64,000 nucleotides of DNA from Prostheceraeus crozeri (GCA_907163375.1 CAJQUW010010382.1:85266-149265); one strand, 5' to 3'; counted from the first letter of the stretch, positions 22,476 to 33,520 are shown. The notes: generated by a model not told the origin, from the letters alone. Numbers and translations: made by a program.

Positions 22476-24909
22476 CCCGGGAACGCGGAGAAATTTTTTT
22501 CGTGATACAAGGTTCATTTTATTTTTTCTTCATTTGGATGTACTGAAGTAGTTTATATGTAGAGGGATTAGTTTTTATACTGTGTACTTCGGGCTGGGTA
22601 GGACTGGACATAAATGTCCAGTCAGCCGTTAGTGAGTACTTTTTTCATGAATAAAAATGAGCTCTGAGAGGTTTCCATTAGCATCTTTTATTGTATCTAT
22701 CGGTCAATGCACTGAATAAAAAGAGGTTGATAGAAATAAACACAGGTCCGTCCAACACAGCTCTCTTCAAAGATAACTCAGTTCTAGTCATTTCGTGTGA
22801 TAGAGTGCGAAGCAACCAACACAAATGAATACGTTGCATTTGAAGCACTTTGTGTTCGGCTTTGACGTATGGCATTCTTGGCAGATGCCACGCTTCTTTT
22901 CAGCAGCCATTACGATCAAATGCCGGATGTTGTCATACCGCACGATGTCACCACCTGGAACTCCTCGGCGAATGTTGTTCGACTTCGGTGCCCTATGAGC
23001 CGCCGCGTTCTCCAAAATGCAACACACCAGTTCTCTCCTGAAGGCAACTTGACTTTCAGTTGCCTGCGTTTTTCACTCCATGCGTTTTGAACCCACGTGA
23101 ACAATGACCACCACCACTTTTTGCCACCGATTGATATTCGGCAATGGTTTACATGTTGATCCATCCTGTCCGTTCCTCCCATTGCTTCATTGTAGCATTT
23201 AACTACAGCCTGGCGGGAGACTTGAATGGTCCTCTTCTCAGCTCGAGAATATCGACGCACCTTATCTACAGGTAAATCCCCAACGACAGTGGATGCGAGG
23301 GTTACGGTCGCGCTATCCTTCCAGCGAGTCACGATGATATTTCCATCCTCTGTTATTGCCGCTTCACAACATCCTCGTTCCACTTTCTTGAAGTAATCTA
23401 CCTTTCTGATAGGTGGCTGTCCTTGGATGCGATTCGGTCGGATTGTACCTGTTACATCGTAGCCTCGTCGCTGCATCTCCTCTAGGAGTTCGAAAGATGT
23501 GAAGTAATTGTCCAGATGGAAATGGAAAGGGAGATGAACAATGTTTTCACGATACTGTTTCAGTAGATAAAGAACAGATGCACCACTTCGACCACAAAGT
23601 GTCACGTTTTCTTCTGCGTGTTCGGCAATACCTTTTCCTTGGTAAAAGTCCAATGCGAACAGATAACCGTCTGGTGTATTTTGACACCAAGCTTTGAATC
23701 CAAAGCGTATTGGCTTATTTCTGATTGCTTGTTTCAAGCCATGACGTCCGAAATACTTTACCATTGCTTCATCATGGCTAACGCTTCTTTCAGGAACAAA
23801 GTGCTCCATGAAGCGTTTTTGAAGGAATGTCATCAGAGGCCGTAGCTTCCAGTAGCGATCATTGTCATCTGATACACCATTGAAGTGGAGGTTCCGCTTT
23901 ATGGTCTTGAACCGATCCCTTGACATCGAATTGGAGACGATTTCATTTCTTGTATCCTTTCCACATTCCCAATACATGGTGAAGTCGGGAACCGTTGTAT
24001 ATCCCGACTGAAGCAGGATGCCGATGAAGGTGCGAAGCTCCTCTCGTTGGATGTTGGGATTTGGACAATTTTTTCTCTGAGCATACTCATTACTTTCTTG
24101 GCAAATTACATCCAAAAGCCCATCCTTCCAGAATAGTTGAAACAGCTCGTTAGCAGTCTTTCCTACAGCCACTACTACAGCCTACTATGCACATCTTCGA
24201 TTGCAAAGTCTTCATCAGACGGACATCTTCCAAGTTGTGCTGGCGCCAGCAAAACCCTTGCAGGCAATTTAGAAGCATCCTTATCACCTTCGTCCTCGGA
24301 TCCTGAATAGCCATCAGATTGATCTCCGTCTGGAGGCTCCAAGAAGATTTCGATTTCTCCATAGTTGTGCTCCGAATCGCTTTCCAAGACCGCATCCAGG
24401 ATCTCGTTGACCGTCATTCGAGAGCGCCTGCAAAAGTGAAGGATTTTGACATTGTACGGACAGTTAAATTAGCGGAATCATGAGGGGTCAAAAAGTACAT
24501 GTACATAGTAACAGCTGGGTGGACATATATGTCCAGTGAAGGAATTTCATCATACTGTATTTACAAAATGAGATTCAAAGCCAATTGAAACAATTATTTG
24601 TAGTAAAAAGTGTTCTTTCTTCCCGGGCGCATCATTCATTTGAGTCCAAACATCTGTGTTAGGGCAGTTTGCTTACCTTTTAGAATTGCTCATTTCTGAA
24701 ATATATATCTGCTTCACTGAAAGAAAAAGAAAGAGTGTATGCACATGGAAATTTGCTTTGTGTAGTCATGATATCCAGCCTTGAGTGAGGCAATACATCA
24801 TTTGTCAAGATCATAGAACATAAATCGATCATACGAGCATGCGCATAGACATATTCCAAATATTCAAAGATATTTATCAAGTGGACATATCTTATCAGCC
24901 GTTCGCGGG
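22476..24909 (-). mobile_element. piggyBac element, full length with TTAA target sites
   Basis: TTAA at 22472-22475 and 24910-24913 flanks the ends CCCGGGAACG and, inverted, CCCGCGAACG (9 of 10 match). Subterminal palindromes lie inside both ends: CTGGACATAAATGTCCAG at 22604-22621 and TGGACATATATGTCCA at 24520-24535. TTAA duplication, CCC ends and an internal DDD transposase together identify piggyBac. The element is 2434 bp long, a normal size for an autonomous copy. Confidence 0.9.
22788..24417 (-). pseudogene. piggyBac transposase (three-Asp catalytic triad kept, frame broken)
   Basis: The protein excises and reinserts its element precisely at TTAA. Three minus-strand frames cover it. The acidic N-terminus (MTVNEILDAVLESDSEHNYG, 24417-24175) ends in a stop. 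The main part (24172-22916) includes LFWKDGLLDVICQESNEYAQ and all three catalytic Asp motifs: SHDEAMVKYFGRH, HFHLDNYFTSFELLEEM and MGGTDRMDQHVNHCR with KWWW. The C-terminal cysteine-rich finger, CQECHTSKPNTKCFKC with CVGCFALYH, lies in a third frame ending at 22788. Two disruptions therefore separate the parts: one just after the N-terminal acidic region, where some residues also seem missing, and one near 23030. The long uninterrupted catalytic block suggests recent loss of function. Confidence 0.88.
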
Positions 24910-24913
24910 TTAA

Positions 24914-25214
24914 GCAACTGATTTAAGTTGGTCTTTACGTCACGGCTTTATCAACTGCCAGACAATCCTACTACGAAACCAATTTTTGGATGAAATTTAT
25001 TCGCTTTACAATTGACTTGCTACAATTCATTTCTGTCCTGACCTCAAAGCTGATGATAGGGAGATGTCCGCAGGTTTGAAAAAAACTTAAAACATTCATC
25101 AGTGGCTGTAAACACTGCGTTTCATCTTTAATATTTTGGATTGATTATATGTCATTTTTGTTCAAACACGTGGTGGCCTTGATCAAATTTGTGATGAATT
25201 GTAAGCAATTTAGC
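24914..25214. other. no recognisable feature
   Basis: Short AT-rich spacer between the piggyBac element and the Penelope-like remnant. Confidence 0.4.
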
Positions 25215-25228
25215 TAATTTGTCATTAT

Positions 25229-25268
25229 ATTTCACGAGGCCTTTCGCCCGTCTCTTTTCAAGTGAAAC
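25229..25268 (-). ncRNA. hammerhead-like motif in left Penelope end
   Basis: On the minus strand: stem I GTTTCAC, core TTGAAAA, a stem II region GAGACGGGC, GAAA, GGCCTC, then GTGAAAT. Stem I pairs over 7 positions (one G-U). The core differs from CUGANGA and stem II no longer pairs, so this is at best a decayed ribozyme. The inverted copy at 27838-27877 has the same layout. Confidence 0.35.
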
Positions 25269-25356
25269 TTCGGGAAGAAATGAAGTTAGTGTACAACAGT
25301 CTTATATGCAAAATCAAAGAGGAAGTGAATTAAAGTCAAATCCATGGCAGTGGGAG

Positions 25357-27347
25357 CAGTGGCGTATCCAAGGGGGGGACACGGGGGAATGTCCCCCCCC
25401 CCTCTGAGAGATATGATTTTAACACATAAGTTTATGAAGAAGGAAAGTGCACTCAAACATCAATTCTCAATACATTCTGTGGAGTTGAGCTTTAGTGCTT
25501 GATTTGCCTGGGAGTCTTGTGTCAGAGTGTGACGTTGCTTTCTTACCGATAGCCATTGCCGATAGCGCCGATAACACATTCGTCAAACACTGACTTGCAG
25601 TGGCGTAGCGTGTATAGTATTCACAGTATTCAGTGAATACCTATTTATTTCCACTGTGTAAACTTAATGAATTCTATCCATTCTTAAATATAACCAGCTT
25701 TTTGTCCGTTGAAAAATCTTCTTTATTCAACCAAAAAGTATATAAAAGAAATCTGCATTATTTCAAAGTACATTTATGATAAGAGCTCATTAATTGCATC
25801 AATCAACGCTAATTTGGTCTTTGTATGTCTTTTCGGACATTTTTCCTTTGCTCTAAACTTTCCGAACGTGTTCAATGCGCCATCACACGCCTCCTTGATT
25901 ATCTGCACCATGTCGACAGTTCTGTTATCAGTTTTAATTCTCCCAATATGAGGCTACTATTCAACTTGAGCATCTGAACACCACTGGTGAGTATTCCAAT
26001 CGTGAATATTCTCTCATTCATAGGATAACAAGTACTCAATTCATAATCGGACTCGTGTTACTCAAGAAAATTTTCGGAATCACAGAACAACTTTCGATCC
26101 AACTTCAGGCTAAGAAGATAGATTTTGTGGCAGCCATGGAAGAAGTTCAACATGTAACTGACATCTTCAGGTCTTGGAGAAGTGAATCAATTGTATTCAT
26201 CAATGGTTACGCAGAAGCCGTGAAGCTGTTTCAGTGCATTACGGACGATCCTTCTGCAGAGTTCGAAACACCACGACTGACATCAAAGCAAAAATATCGT
26301 TCGAATGTGCCTTCTTAATTTAATCAGCATCTGATTATTACAGAAAAGCTACATGGTATCCTTTGGTTGATGCAATCATCTCACAGCTGAACGATCGCTT
26401 CAGTGAATCTTCAAAAACTGCCCTATCTATGTCAAACTTCATACCAGATCGAGTTGCCGATGTCATAGTGGAAGATATGAAACGTATCTTTGAAAAATAT
26501 AAATCCATACTACCAGATAGTCTTGATACTTGTATGATGGAATTCTACAGATGGCAGCGAAAATGGAATTCAATTCCTAAACAAGATTGTCCTTCAAGCG
26601 TTGTGGAAGTCCTGAAGTCGTGTAATTCTGACCTATATCCTAATATCTATATCCTACTGAAAGTGTTTGCTTCAATCCCAGTAACTTCGGCGACTGCAGA
26701 GCGGTCGTTCAGCAAGCTTCGTCAAGTGAAAACGTACCTCCGTTCAACAATGAGTGAAGCACGTTTGACAGGATTGACTTTGCTGGCAATACATGTACAC
26801 AAAGACATTCCACTGGATTACGACTTTGTGATTGATTTGTATAAGACGGAGCACAACTCACGCTTTAAATTGTAATACGTTTACTTAACTCCTAACGGTC
26901 TCTCGTAAAAACATTAGTGTAAAGCTCAGAAAAATGTTATGTTTTTAGCTTCTTTCTTCAGGAAAAGTATTTTTCAGTGCCTGTATATTGTTCTGTAATT
27001 TCACTGTACTGATAGAGGATATCTGAAGTATACATGTAGAAGATGCGTACACTAATAATACTGTTTGCGTCACTGTTTAGTTTTATAATAATCTGTACCT
27101 GTTCAGTTTTACTGAATTCAATTTTAGGACGTTACGGTATATCAAAATGTGGGATATCAAAATTCGGGATTAGCGAAAATGAATATGAAAGCGAAGATTA
27201 AATTATCGATAATATTACATGCGACTATGATTATACTATTTATGATTATTATATTTCTTTGCGTTGAATATGCATAATCTTCGTGGTAGGCCAAAAAATT
27301 TATTAATTTTTGTACCCCCCCTTTTCAAAATCCTGGATACGCCCCTG
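25357..27347 (+). mobile_element. hAT element, internally deleted, 8-bp target duplication
   Basis: The ends CAGTGGCGTATCCAAG and, inverted, CAGGGGCGTATCCAGG match at 14 of 16 positions, and AGTGGGAG flanks both sides exactly (25349-25356 and 27348-27355). G-rich runs follow both termini. The 1991-bp element keeps only the C-terminal part of a transposase. It is inserted in the 3' coding end of a Penelope-like GIY-YIG region. A second hAT-like start (CAGTGGCGTAGCGTG at 25600) may mark a further small insertion near its left end. Confidence 0.9.
26055..26875 (+). pseudogene. hAT transposase, C-terminal part with dimerisation domain
   Basis: The first frame (26055-26318) gives ITEQLSIQLQAKKIDFVAAM, typical of the RNase H-like region of zinc-finger-MYM/hAT proteins. 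After a frameshift near 26320 the second (26363-26875) continues YPLVDAIISQLNDRF and ends with FASIPVTSATAERSFSKLR and LTGLTLLAIHVHKDI, the conserved hAT dimerisation motif. The N-terminal zinc finger and the first catalytic Asp region are missing, so the transposase is about half its usual 600-700 residues. Confidence 0.85.
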
Positions 27348-27355
27348 AGTGGGAG

Positions 27356-27690
27356 AGTCAATACTGATTTTTTTTGGATACACAATACTGGACGGAGATC
27401 GCGGATGAACATGGCTTCCAAATAGAGTAGAAGCAGTGGATGGCGTGACGTCACGATGCGGTTGAAGTATGACAGTTTTGGTCTGTCAGCTGTGAATGAA
27501 GGGCAGACGATCACGTGTCGTGTTACTGCGCTGTTTGGCTCCGCTGATGATCTCGGTCTTGTGTATCCTCGCATGGCCAACGTCGGCAGGTGTTCGGCCG
27601 CACTTCTCTGAAGCCATTTCTCTGTACGCCCAACATAACTGTCGCCCCAGCTACATTCAAATTTGTAGACTACGTTGGACGCACAGGAGA
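27356..27690 (-). pseudogene. Penelope-like GIY-YIG nuclease fossil (disrupted by hAT)
   Basis: The minus strand reads NVVYKFECSWGDSYVGRTEK, then LQRSAAEHLPT, SAVTRHVIVCPS, FNRIVTSRHPLLLLYLEAMF and RDLRPVLCIQKKSVLTL. These are the GIY-like and YIG-like strands, the EHLP turn, the late catalytic Glu in YLEAMFI and the conserved P-LC-QK tail. The first CxC position has Trp in place of Cys. The reading continues into the hAT right end at 27347. Confidence 0.78.
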
Positions 27691-27837
27691 GAGGCAGCGG
27701 ATCCTTGAGAGATCGGACCGGAATGCGCTTAGTGGTGAAGGCAATCTGGGGCTCAACAGCAGGGAGCGCCAGAGCAGTTGACGTCTTTCATTTTGTATTC
27801 ATTTCACCGTTGTACGCCAACCTTATTTCTTCCCGAA

Positions 27838-27877
27838 GTTTCACTTGAAAAGAGTCGCGCGAAAGGTCTCGTGAAAT
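27838..27877 (+). ncRNA. hammerhead-like motif in right Penelope end
   Basis: On the plus strand: GTTTCAC, TTGAAAA, GAGTCGCGC, GAAA, GGTCTC, GTGAAAT. Stem I pairs over 7 positions as in the inverted copy at 25229-25268. The core and stem II are degenerate. Preservation of stem I and GAAA in both copies is the main support. Confidence 0.35.
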
Positions 27878-27889
27878 ATAATGACAAAT

Positions 27890-29133
27890 CAGCTTATTTG
27901 TTTATAAGTCATTTTAATTTTCCGTGGATTCAGCTAGGAAATATATGCCTAAGCAAATGAGACAAAATTTGTCTGCGGGAGTTTGATTCCTACCACGAAA
28001 TTAGTCCCCTCATTGCTTCATTTTCGCTTGAGCTCGTTCTTAGCCTTGACATCGACCTTTACCTCGGTTTTCATGTGATCAGCATGTAATTATGAAAAAT
28101 TGTCATCACAATTTGTACAGTTAAAGCGAGTTTTTTAAATTAAATCAACCGTCGTTCAATGTTGGCACGTTTACAATGTCTGTGACCTTGTGATGCCTTT
28201 CAGATTCTCTACTCAGTTTGTAAAGCTTTCAGACCATAAAGCCCTTGTGCAATGATAAAATCGATGAAAATCTCTAATAGATAGCTAAATGCATGCATAG
28301 CAAAACAAGTTAATAAAATTATTAGTATTTAGTTCTCAGCGATCAGTTTGGATGACCAGATAAGCGAACGAGATAAAGTCTGGTAACTAACGTGTTTGAT
28401 CTGTGTAACGGGAATTGATTATCATAAAATCAATAGATTAGTTTTCAAATTCCAAGCTCGAATTCAAATAATGTACTTTTGCATGACATTCAGCTACGTG
28501 AGCGCCTATATCGGATGGAGACTATCGTGTTAACTCTAATGAATGCGCTACCACCAACATGAAAACCTCAAAATGTGAATATATGACGTTCATTAGTATC
28601 AGCATCCACAAGAATTTGTAGACACAAGTGATGAAGTGATAATGGAATCATATCCAAGTAAGTGATGTGGTTTTCAGGAAATACAGAATATCGAGTGCAT
28701 CAAAATAATTTTCAGGGTCAAATTTCAGAAAAAATGAAAGTTTTCAAAATTTAATTGGAGATAGGTAAAATAGAATATAATCTGCAGCTTTTAATTTTTG
28801 CTGCAAATCATATTTTCAGCACATAACATATCTATGTCACGCAACAAACTGTCAAATTCCTCCGAAATCGTTCGCATTGGAGAATTCGATCGACTTATCG
28901 TTTAAACTGAAGGAGAATACTGACGATGCTTATCAGCCTCCTCGTACGATTTCCTTTGAAATTCAGTTTGTTAGTCATACTGAGAAAGCACGTCTCGGTC
29001 ACCGGGTATCGAGAAAAAATGTGTCAAAGAATTTATCGTCAATCAGCAAGTGCAGTCTGCGAAGGTGAATAGTGGACAATCTTAAATTTTTCTGGAATGT
29101 CAGAATTGTCAATCACTAGAGTAGGTAGAGAAG
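27890..29133. other. no recognisable gene
   Basis: AT-rich, non-coding. A 63-codon frame at 28877-29068 has no family resemblance. Confidence 0.4.
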
Positions 29134-29958
29134 GTAGACTGGTAACTCCGCAAATATTAAATTCCCAATGTGTATACACTTTCGATTTTATTAAATGAAC
29201 TAAAGGGGATATAGTTGGAAATTGATACCAAAAGTGAGATATGCAAATTTTTGAAGTTTTGAAGACATTGCCACGGAATTGACTGATTCTATTGTAATGC
29301 AGAAGGAATGATGGTATTTTACAGATTCTCAGTGTCATGACAGCCTTGGAGATTTAATGCTTGTTAAATAAGCAATTCGATGGCTTCCAATTACTTTCAT
29401 GCTCAACCTCTAGAGTATTTTCTTAAGCATGATCCACAGGCAACCTGCCACTGGCAGAGCAAAATAACGGAATCAAAAGACAATGACTTCAGTAAAACTT
29501 TGGAAGATGTAAATGGGTCCACATCACTATTCAGATTCTAGAAATGAAATATGAACTTAGTGAATCATAAAATCATGCCGGTGAAATTTGAATTAAAAAC
29601 TTGAAATTTCAGCCAAGAAAGCACGAATAATATCGCGACTTTTTCATGAAGACTTTCATTATGATACAATTCATGAAATTCCCTTGATAATCAGCTTAAT
29701 TTCCGCTTAGTTAGGATGCTTAGTAGCAAATATTCATTCCTTTTGATATCCAACTTGTTTCATACTACTGATTTAGGAGAGTCATCTCGGTAGTATGTAA
29801 ATTTGCAAAATTTTGACTTTTTTCAAAACTGCTCAAATAATTATTTGGACCACGGGAACATAATCTCCGCAAAAAACTGAATCTTTTCATACAAAAATTT
29901 TCACTGTATACAGATACTTTACTGAGTCGACACTCTACATGTATATCACTACTCTATG
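29134..29958. repeat. 825-bp dispersed repeat, copy 1
   Basis: It is colinear with 34087-35082 over its whole length at roughly 85-90% identity, in the same orientation. It has no coding frame shared by both copies and no clear inverted ends, so the type is unknown. Confidence 0.75.
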
Positions 29959-29959
29959 G

Positions 29960-30600
29960 TCAATCAATTCCCCATCAAATCGTTTTCGCTCAAATAATGA
30001 CAGTAATCTGCTAGACATTATTATATATGCACTGTACAGGGTGGGTCCAAAAAAGAATATGAGCCTACACAACAATTATGGGAAATGTATTTTCACTCTG
30101 TTTGCTCAAAAGTGTTAGTTTTTCATAAGGAATCCTACAGAAGAATATATCTAGAATTATCAGCACTTTGCATACAGCGAAAATTCAATTCTTGCAATGA
30201 TTTATAGCATCAAATACAATCATACTCAATACGCACGGAACATAAATCAATCTGAAGATGTCAACCATCACCTGGCCTCTCCAACACAAAACTGAAACTG
30301 GACGGTTGGCGTAAAAGAAATTATGATGTTCGATGTATTTTTAAGGATGCTTATTTTATTTCTGCTTTGCCACCAAAACAAACATGTTATCATCGTTCTT
30401 CATAAAGATTTCAAAACTTCAAAATGAATTTTATGTCTCTGCGTAATCATGTCTAATATACTACTATTATAGGTAGGCCTGTATGTATTGTGCGAAATAT
30501 GTGACAAAAATTGGGCTGTAATTGGGCTGAACCGGCGCGCAGTTCACCGGTTCTAGGGCCGGTGCACCGAAAGCAAATTTGCTTTTTTATTGTGTAGTTT
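29960..30600. other. no recognisable gene
   Basis: It begins with CAGGGTGGGTCCAAAAAAG at 30037, which looks like a DNA-transposon terminus, but no partner end was found in the window. Confidence 0.35.
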
Positions 30601-30605
30601 CTATC

Positions 30606-31215
30606 TAATTTTGTCAATGAATACAACTGTGCCTGCGGAGCAGGTTATGCCGGCAGAACAGAGAGACCGGCACTACTGCAGTTTAGTGCACCCTAAAACA
30701 ACGGCGCATTCTTCCGAAAACGATGACTACGCACAATACACCGAAGCGCGCGCTCGGTGTAATGTGCGAAGACGAAGACGAAGACACACGAAGACACAAA
30801 GACACTCATTTATAACTATAGGGAAGAACGAACGGCATTCATTCTGTTGATTAAATCATGTTGTTCTCACATGCATTTTAGGGGGCACTAAACTGCAGTA
30901 GGGGTAAAAGAGGGTGCACTAAACTGCAGTAGTGCCGAGAGACCTTTCAACAAGCGCATCAGTGAACATCTGCCGAAATGATGCTTAGAGGGAAGACAGC
31001 AGCCACGCTCAAAAGCCAAGCCATTATTCGCAATAACGCAGATATGTATAATATGTGCCGCCAACACAGACCTTCGACAGAATTGTTTCGTGTCCTAAAG
31101 CAGTGTTTCACCAGTCTTCGTCTGCGCATAACGGAAGCGGTGTGTATTCGTTTTTTTGACAAGCCGTCATTGTGTGTCCGAAAAATGAGTATCTGTTTGA
31201 TTGTCAGCTGATTCT
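30606..31215 (+). pseudogene. Penelope-like GIY-YIG nuclease fossil split by a hAT MITE
   Basis: Before the insertion the frame reads SNFVNEYNCACGAGYAGRTE (CxCG followed by the Y-x-GRT motif). After it, RPFNKRISEHLPK continues in the same sense. Following a break near 30975, a second frame gives TAATLKSQAIIRNNADMYNM, FRVLKQCFTSLRLRITEAVC and FFDKPSLCVRKMSICLIVS, including the late catalytic Glu (ITEAVCI) and the KPSLC tail typical of Penelope nucleases. No reverse transcriptase part remains. Confidence 0.75.
30669..30936. mobile_element. 268-bp hAT MITE with 25-bp perfect TIRs
   Basis: The element starts GGCACTACTGCAGTTTAG and its right end is the exact inverse over 25 bp. GAGAGACC flanks both sides (30661-30668 and 30937-30944), an exact 8-bp duplication. 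Near the right end the terminal motif is repeated once more in direct orientation (30882-30900). A GAAGAC hexanucleotide run sits in the middle. Perfect ends and target duplication indicate a young insertion. Confidence 0.92.
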
Positions 31216-31329
31216 GCAATAATTTTACTATTCCTTTTCTTTCCTTTTTCTTTCTTTCGTTAATTTATTTGTATCAAAATTTATCTTTGTCGTATATTTT
31301 CATTATAATTTTATTTAATATTTTTTTCA

Positions 31330-31583
31330 AATTCTTTTCTACTAGAGATAATAAAACCAATAATAGCGCGCTTTACATCCATCTCAGAGATGAACATAGG
31401 GGGATAGGCGGCATCGGAAACTTTCAAGTCGGCTTCATTCATAAACTGTTCAGCACTCGAGACACAACAATAGCAGAGGCAAAAGCAATAACACATCTCA
31501 AACCTACAATAAACAGGAAACACGAAGACTACAATCTCTCTTCACAGTTCGACAGTCACGCATGCAACCAATACACTTTTTAA
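31330..31583 (+). pseudogene. second Penelope-like GIY-YIG C-terminal fragment
   Basis: The frame includes NNSALYIHLRDEHRG, then GNFQVGFIHKLFSTRDTTIA and EAKAITHLKPTINRKHEDYN. The HL-H, T-x-AEA and KPTINRK motifs are those of a GIY-YIG nuclease C-terminus from a Penelope-like element. It differs from the neighbouring fossil at 30606-31215, so it is another element family. The YIG half is missing upstream. Confidence 0.6.
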
Positions 31584-31992
31584 CATAACTCGCATCTTAG
31601 AATAAAACTCCACACTGTTGCATCTTGGCCGTTACCATCAACCGATAGAAGGCGCAGGACGCCGAAGGCCCGTCTGAAGCGTGTTTTACTTTTCCACTTA
31701 AAATTATAAACCTCGACAAAACTTTGGGGAGTTTTGCTGATTCTTAACAGTTTCCATGCAATCATGTTGCATTTTCTTTCTTAACTGTCAATATTCTCAT
31801 CAAGTGACTTTACCTTTCACAGTATGTTGTTTGTTGTGCTTCTCACCTTCAGACTACTTTCAACATGATTTGCATGCGTTCATTTTCTGTCAATCCCGTA
31901 TAAATTCTGTGAATATCATTTTTGTGATGTGGACAGTCTGTTTGTTCATCTGTAACAATGACATCGGTTTTTGATGACGTCTTCGTCAACTT
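31584..31992. other. no recognisable feature
   Basis: Non-coding spacer. Nothing is seen. Confidence 0.4.
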
Positions 31993-31995
31993 TAA

Positions 31996-32185
31996 GGCCT
32001 CAGCCACACTGAAAGCAAAGCAGACACGAGCGTCTCGAGCAAACGTATGTCCGTAAGTTGTAATCGCTCTGGTTTGCTTTGCTCGCAATGTGGCAGTCAA
32101 CAAGGGCTGTAATGGTAACTTTACATTTGCTGCAAAATGCTTTGCTCGGAAAAGCTTGGAAAAGCTCGCAGTGTGACTGAGGCCT
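31996..32185. mobile_element. 190-bp PIF/Harbinger-like MITE
   Basis: GGCCTCAGCCACACTG at the left and, inverted, GGCCTCAGTCACACTG at the right, flanked by TAA (31993-31995 and 32186-32188). Three-base TWA duplications and GG(G)CC starts are typical of PIF/Harbinger. GCAAAGC and GCTTTGC words make much of the interior self-complementary. Confidence 0.8.
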
Positions 32186-32188
32186 AAC

Positions 32189-33145
32189 AGCGATTCGGGC
32201 AAGCTATCCGGTTGTGAGGAATGTCGTATTTCTGCCTACTGATGAAGAATTCCACCCTAACAGTGCAATCAAAGTCACAAAAATGACATCTCATTTTGAG
32301 TTTTTAAATGAATACCGGATCATTACGCTAATGAGTGTATCAAACTCAGACGTACATGGATCTACATGAACAAATGGGATTTTGTAATGTTTGACGATCT
32401 GTAACTCGCAAGACGACTGGAATTAAAACTTAAGAATTGTCGTTTTGCTAATGTTGGGTGACAATATACAAATTAAGAATGATGAGAAGCTTGTACGCGA
32501 ATTTAGGAAGAAAATGTCAGCAACTCACGGACTAAGAATCCTAAATGGACCTCCGTGTTCTCAACGCACTATTTCATGTGCAATTTCAATTATAATTAAT
32601 TCATTCAATCATTCTCTTCGTCACAGCAAATTGGAGAGAGAGCATGCAGTGTAATTATTCCAACTAGGAAGACATAAGTCATTTCTATTTATTAATCAAA
32701 TTCAAAACTTAAAATTTCTATTTCAATAAAATAAAAATTTTTGAAAATCGCGGCTTCGTCATAAAATAACCGATTCATCTCCCTATGTTGAGAAAAAATC
32801 TGAAAAAATGAAGAATAATCGATAAGTTGGATTATATTTGGATATTCATGACAAATGATTTAAGACCAAAAAAATTTCAATTCCCGCAATCTCAGAATTT
32901 CGGATTCTCACATTGAATACCGCGCACCCTGCTGTTCCTCCTCTTGCTAAGACATAGGCCATCTTAGCAATTTGATCTAGCGGCTACACCGGCGAGCGAT
33001 CCGTCCGAAGACTTTTTCGGCATCCAGTAACATTATCACATCACAGAGACTACTTGAAGTCGAGAAATGTCGAAATGCTGACTTTCTTGCATAATAGTCT
33101 GTAGATATCCGTGACATTGCCTCGTGACAATCTCCTTTGCAAAGA
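32189..33145. other. no recognisable gene
   Basis: AT-rich sequence with no coding frame of interest or shared repeat. Confidence 0.4.
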
Positions 33146-33520
33146 TTGCAGAGTGCCAGTTCGCCTGGGCAATGAATAGAAAGATGTCCTCAGACTTGAA
33201 CAATTTAAGCACAACAATTCCTTGGCAGACGTAGACGCTGCGTTTCGCCCTGCAAGGGCTCGTCAGCACGCCTCGGAATGGCCCAAACTAGCTTAAAATA
33301 TCTAGAATGTCTGAACAAGTTGAAGAACTGCACAACTGGCTGCTCTGCATTTATTTACCCTGGCTTTGCCATGCGGCCAATAATCACTCAAATTGCAGAG
33401 TGGCAGTTCGCCTGGGCCACTCCTAGCGTTCTTGTTCAAGTCTGAGGACATCTTTCTCTTTCTTTGTTATAAAGAATTTTTGAAATAATCAATAAAAATC
33501 CGACGTTTCGTAATTTAGTC
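33146..33520 (-). mobile_element. Penelope-like terminal remnant with rearranged repeats
   Basis: A 27-bp motif beginning ATTGCAGAGTG and ending CAGTTCGCCTGGGC recurs directly at 33146 and 33393. AGATGTCCTCAGACTTGAAC at 33183 recurs inverted at 33433-33454. A hammerhead ribozyme motif sits between. At 33501 CGACGTTTCG resembles the GAAACGUC core of other Penelope ends. The mix of direct and inverted short repeats around a ribozyme suits the ends of Penelope-like or related small ribozyme-bearing retroelements. No coding remains. Confidence 0.5.
33227..33273 (-). ncRNA. hammerhead ribozyme motif, near-canonical
   Basis: Read on the minus strand from 33273 to 33227: stem I AGGCGTG, core CTGACGA (consensus CUGANGA), stem II GCCCTTGCAGGGC (5 pairs with a 3-base loop), GAAA, short stem III CGCAGCG, then UC with cleavage expected after the C at 33234, then stem I TACGTCT. 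Stem I pairs over 7 positions (two G-U). All invariant core bases are present. Such minimal type I hammerheads, with a very short stem III, are known from Penelope-like elements, where they self-cleave element RNA. Confidence 0.82.

Larger units (their letters stand above)
25215..27885 (-). mobile_element. Penelope-like remnant bounded by inverted end repeats
   Basis: About 85 bp at 25215-25300 recurs inverted at 27805-27885 with roughly 85-90% identity (shared words include TTTGTCATTATATTTCACGA and AGTGAAACTTCGGGAAGAAA). Between them lies a minus-strand GIY-YIG nuclease fragment (27356-27690), interrupted on its 3' side by a hAT insertion. Penelope-like elements often carry terminal repeats in inverted orientation, which explains the layout. 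Both end repeats contain a hammerhead-like fold. Confidence 0.6.

Noticed and set aside
25592-25990. Independent nested hAT starting CAGTGGCGTAGC and ending CACCACTG
   Set aside because: Only about 8-10 terminal bases agree and no 8-bp duplication was found.
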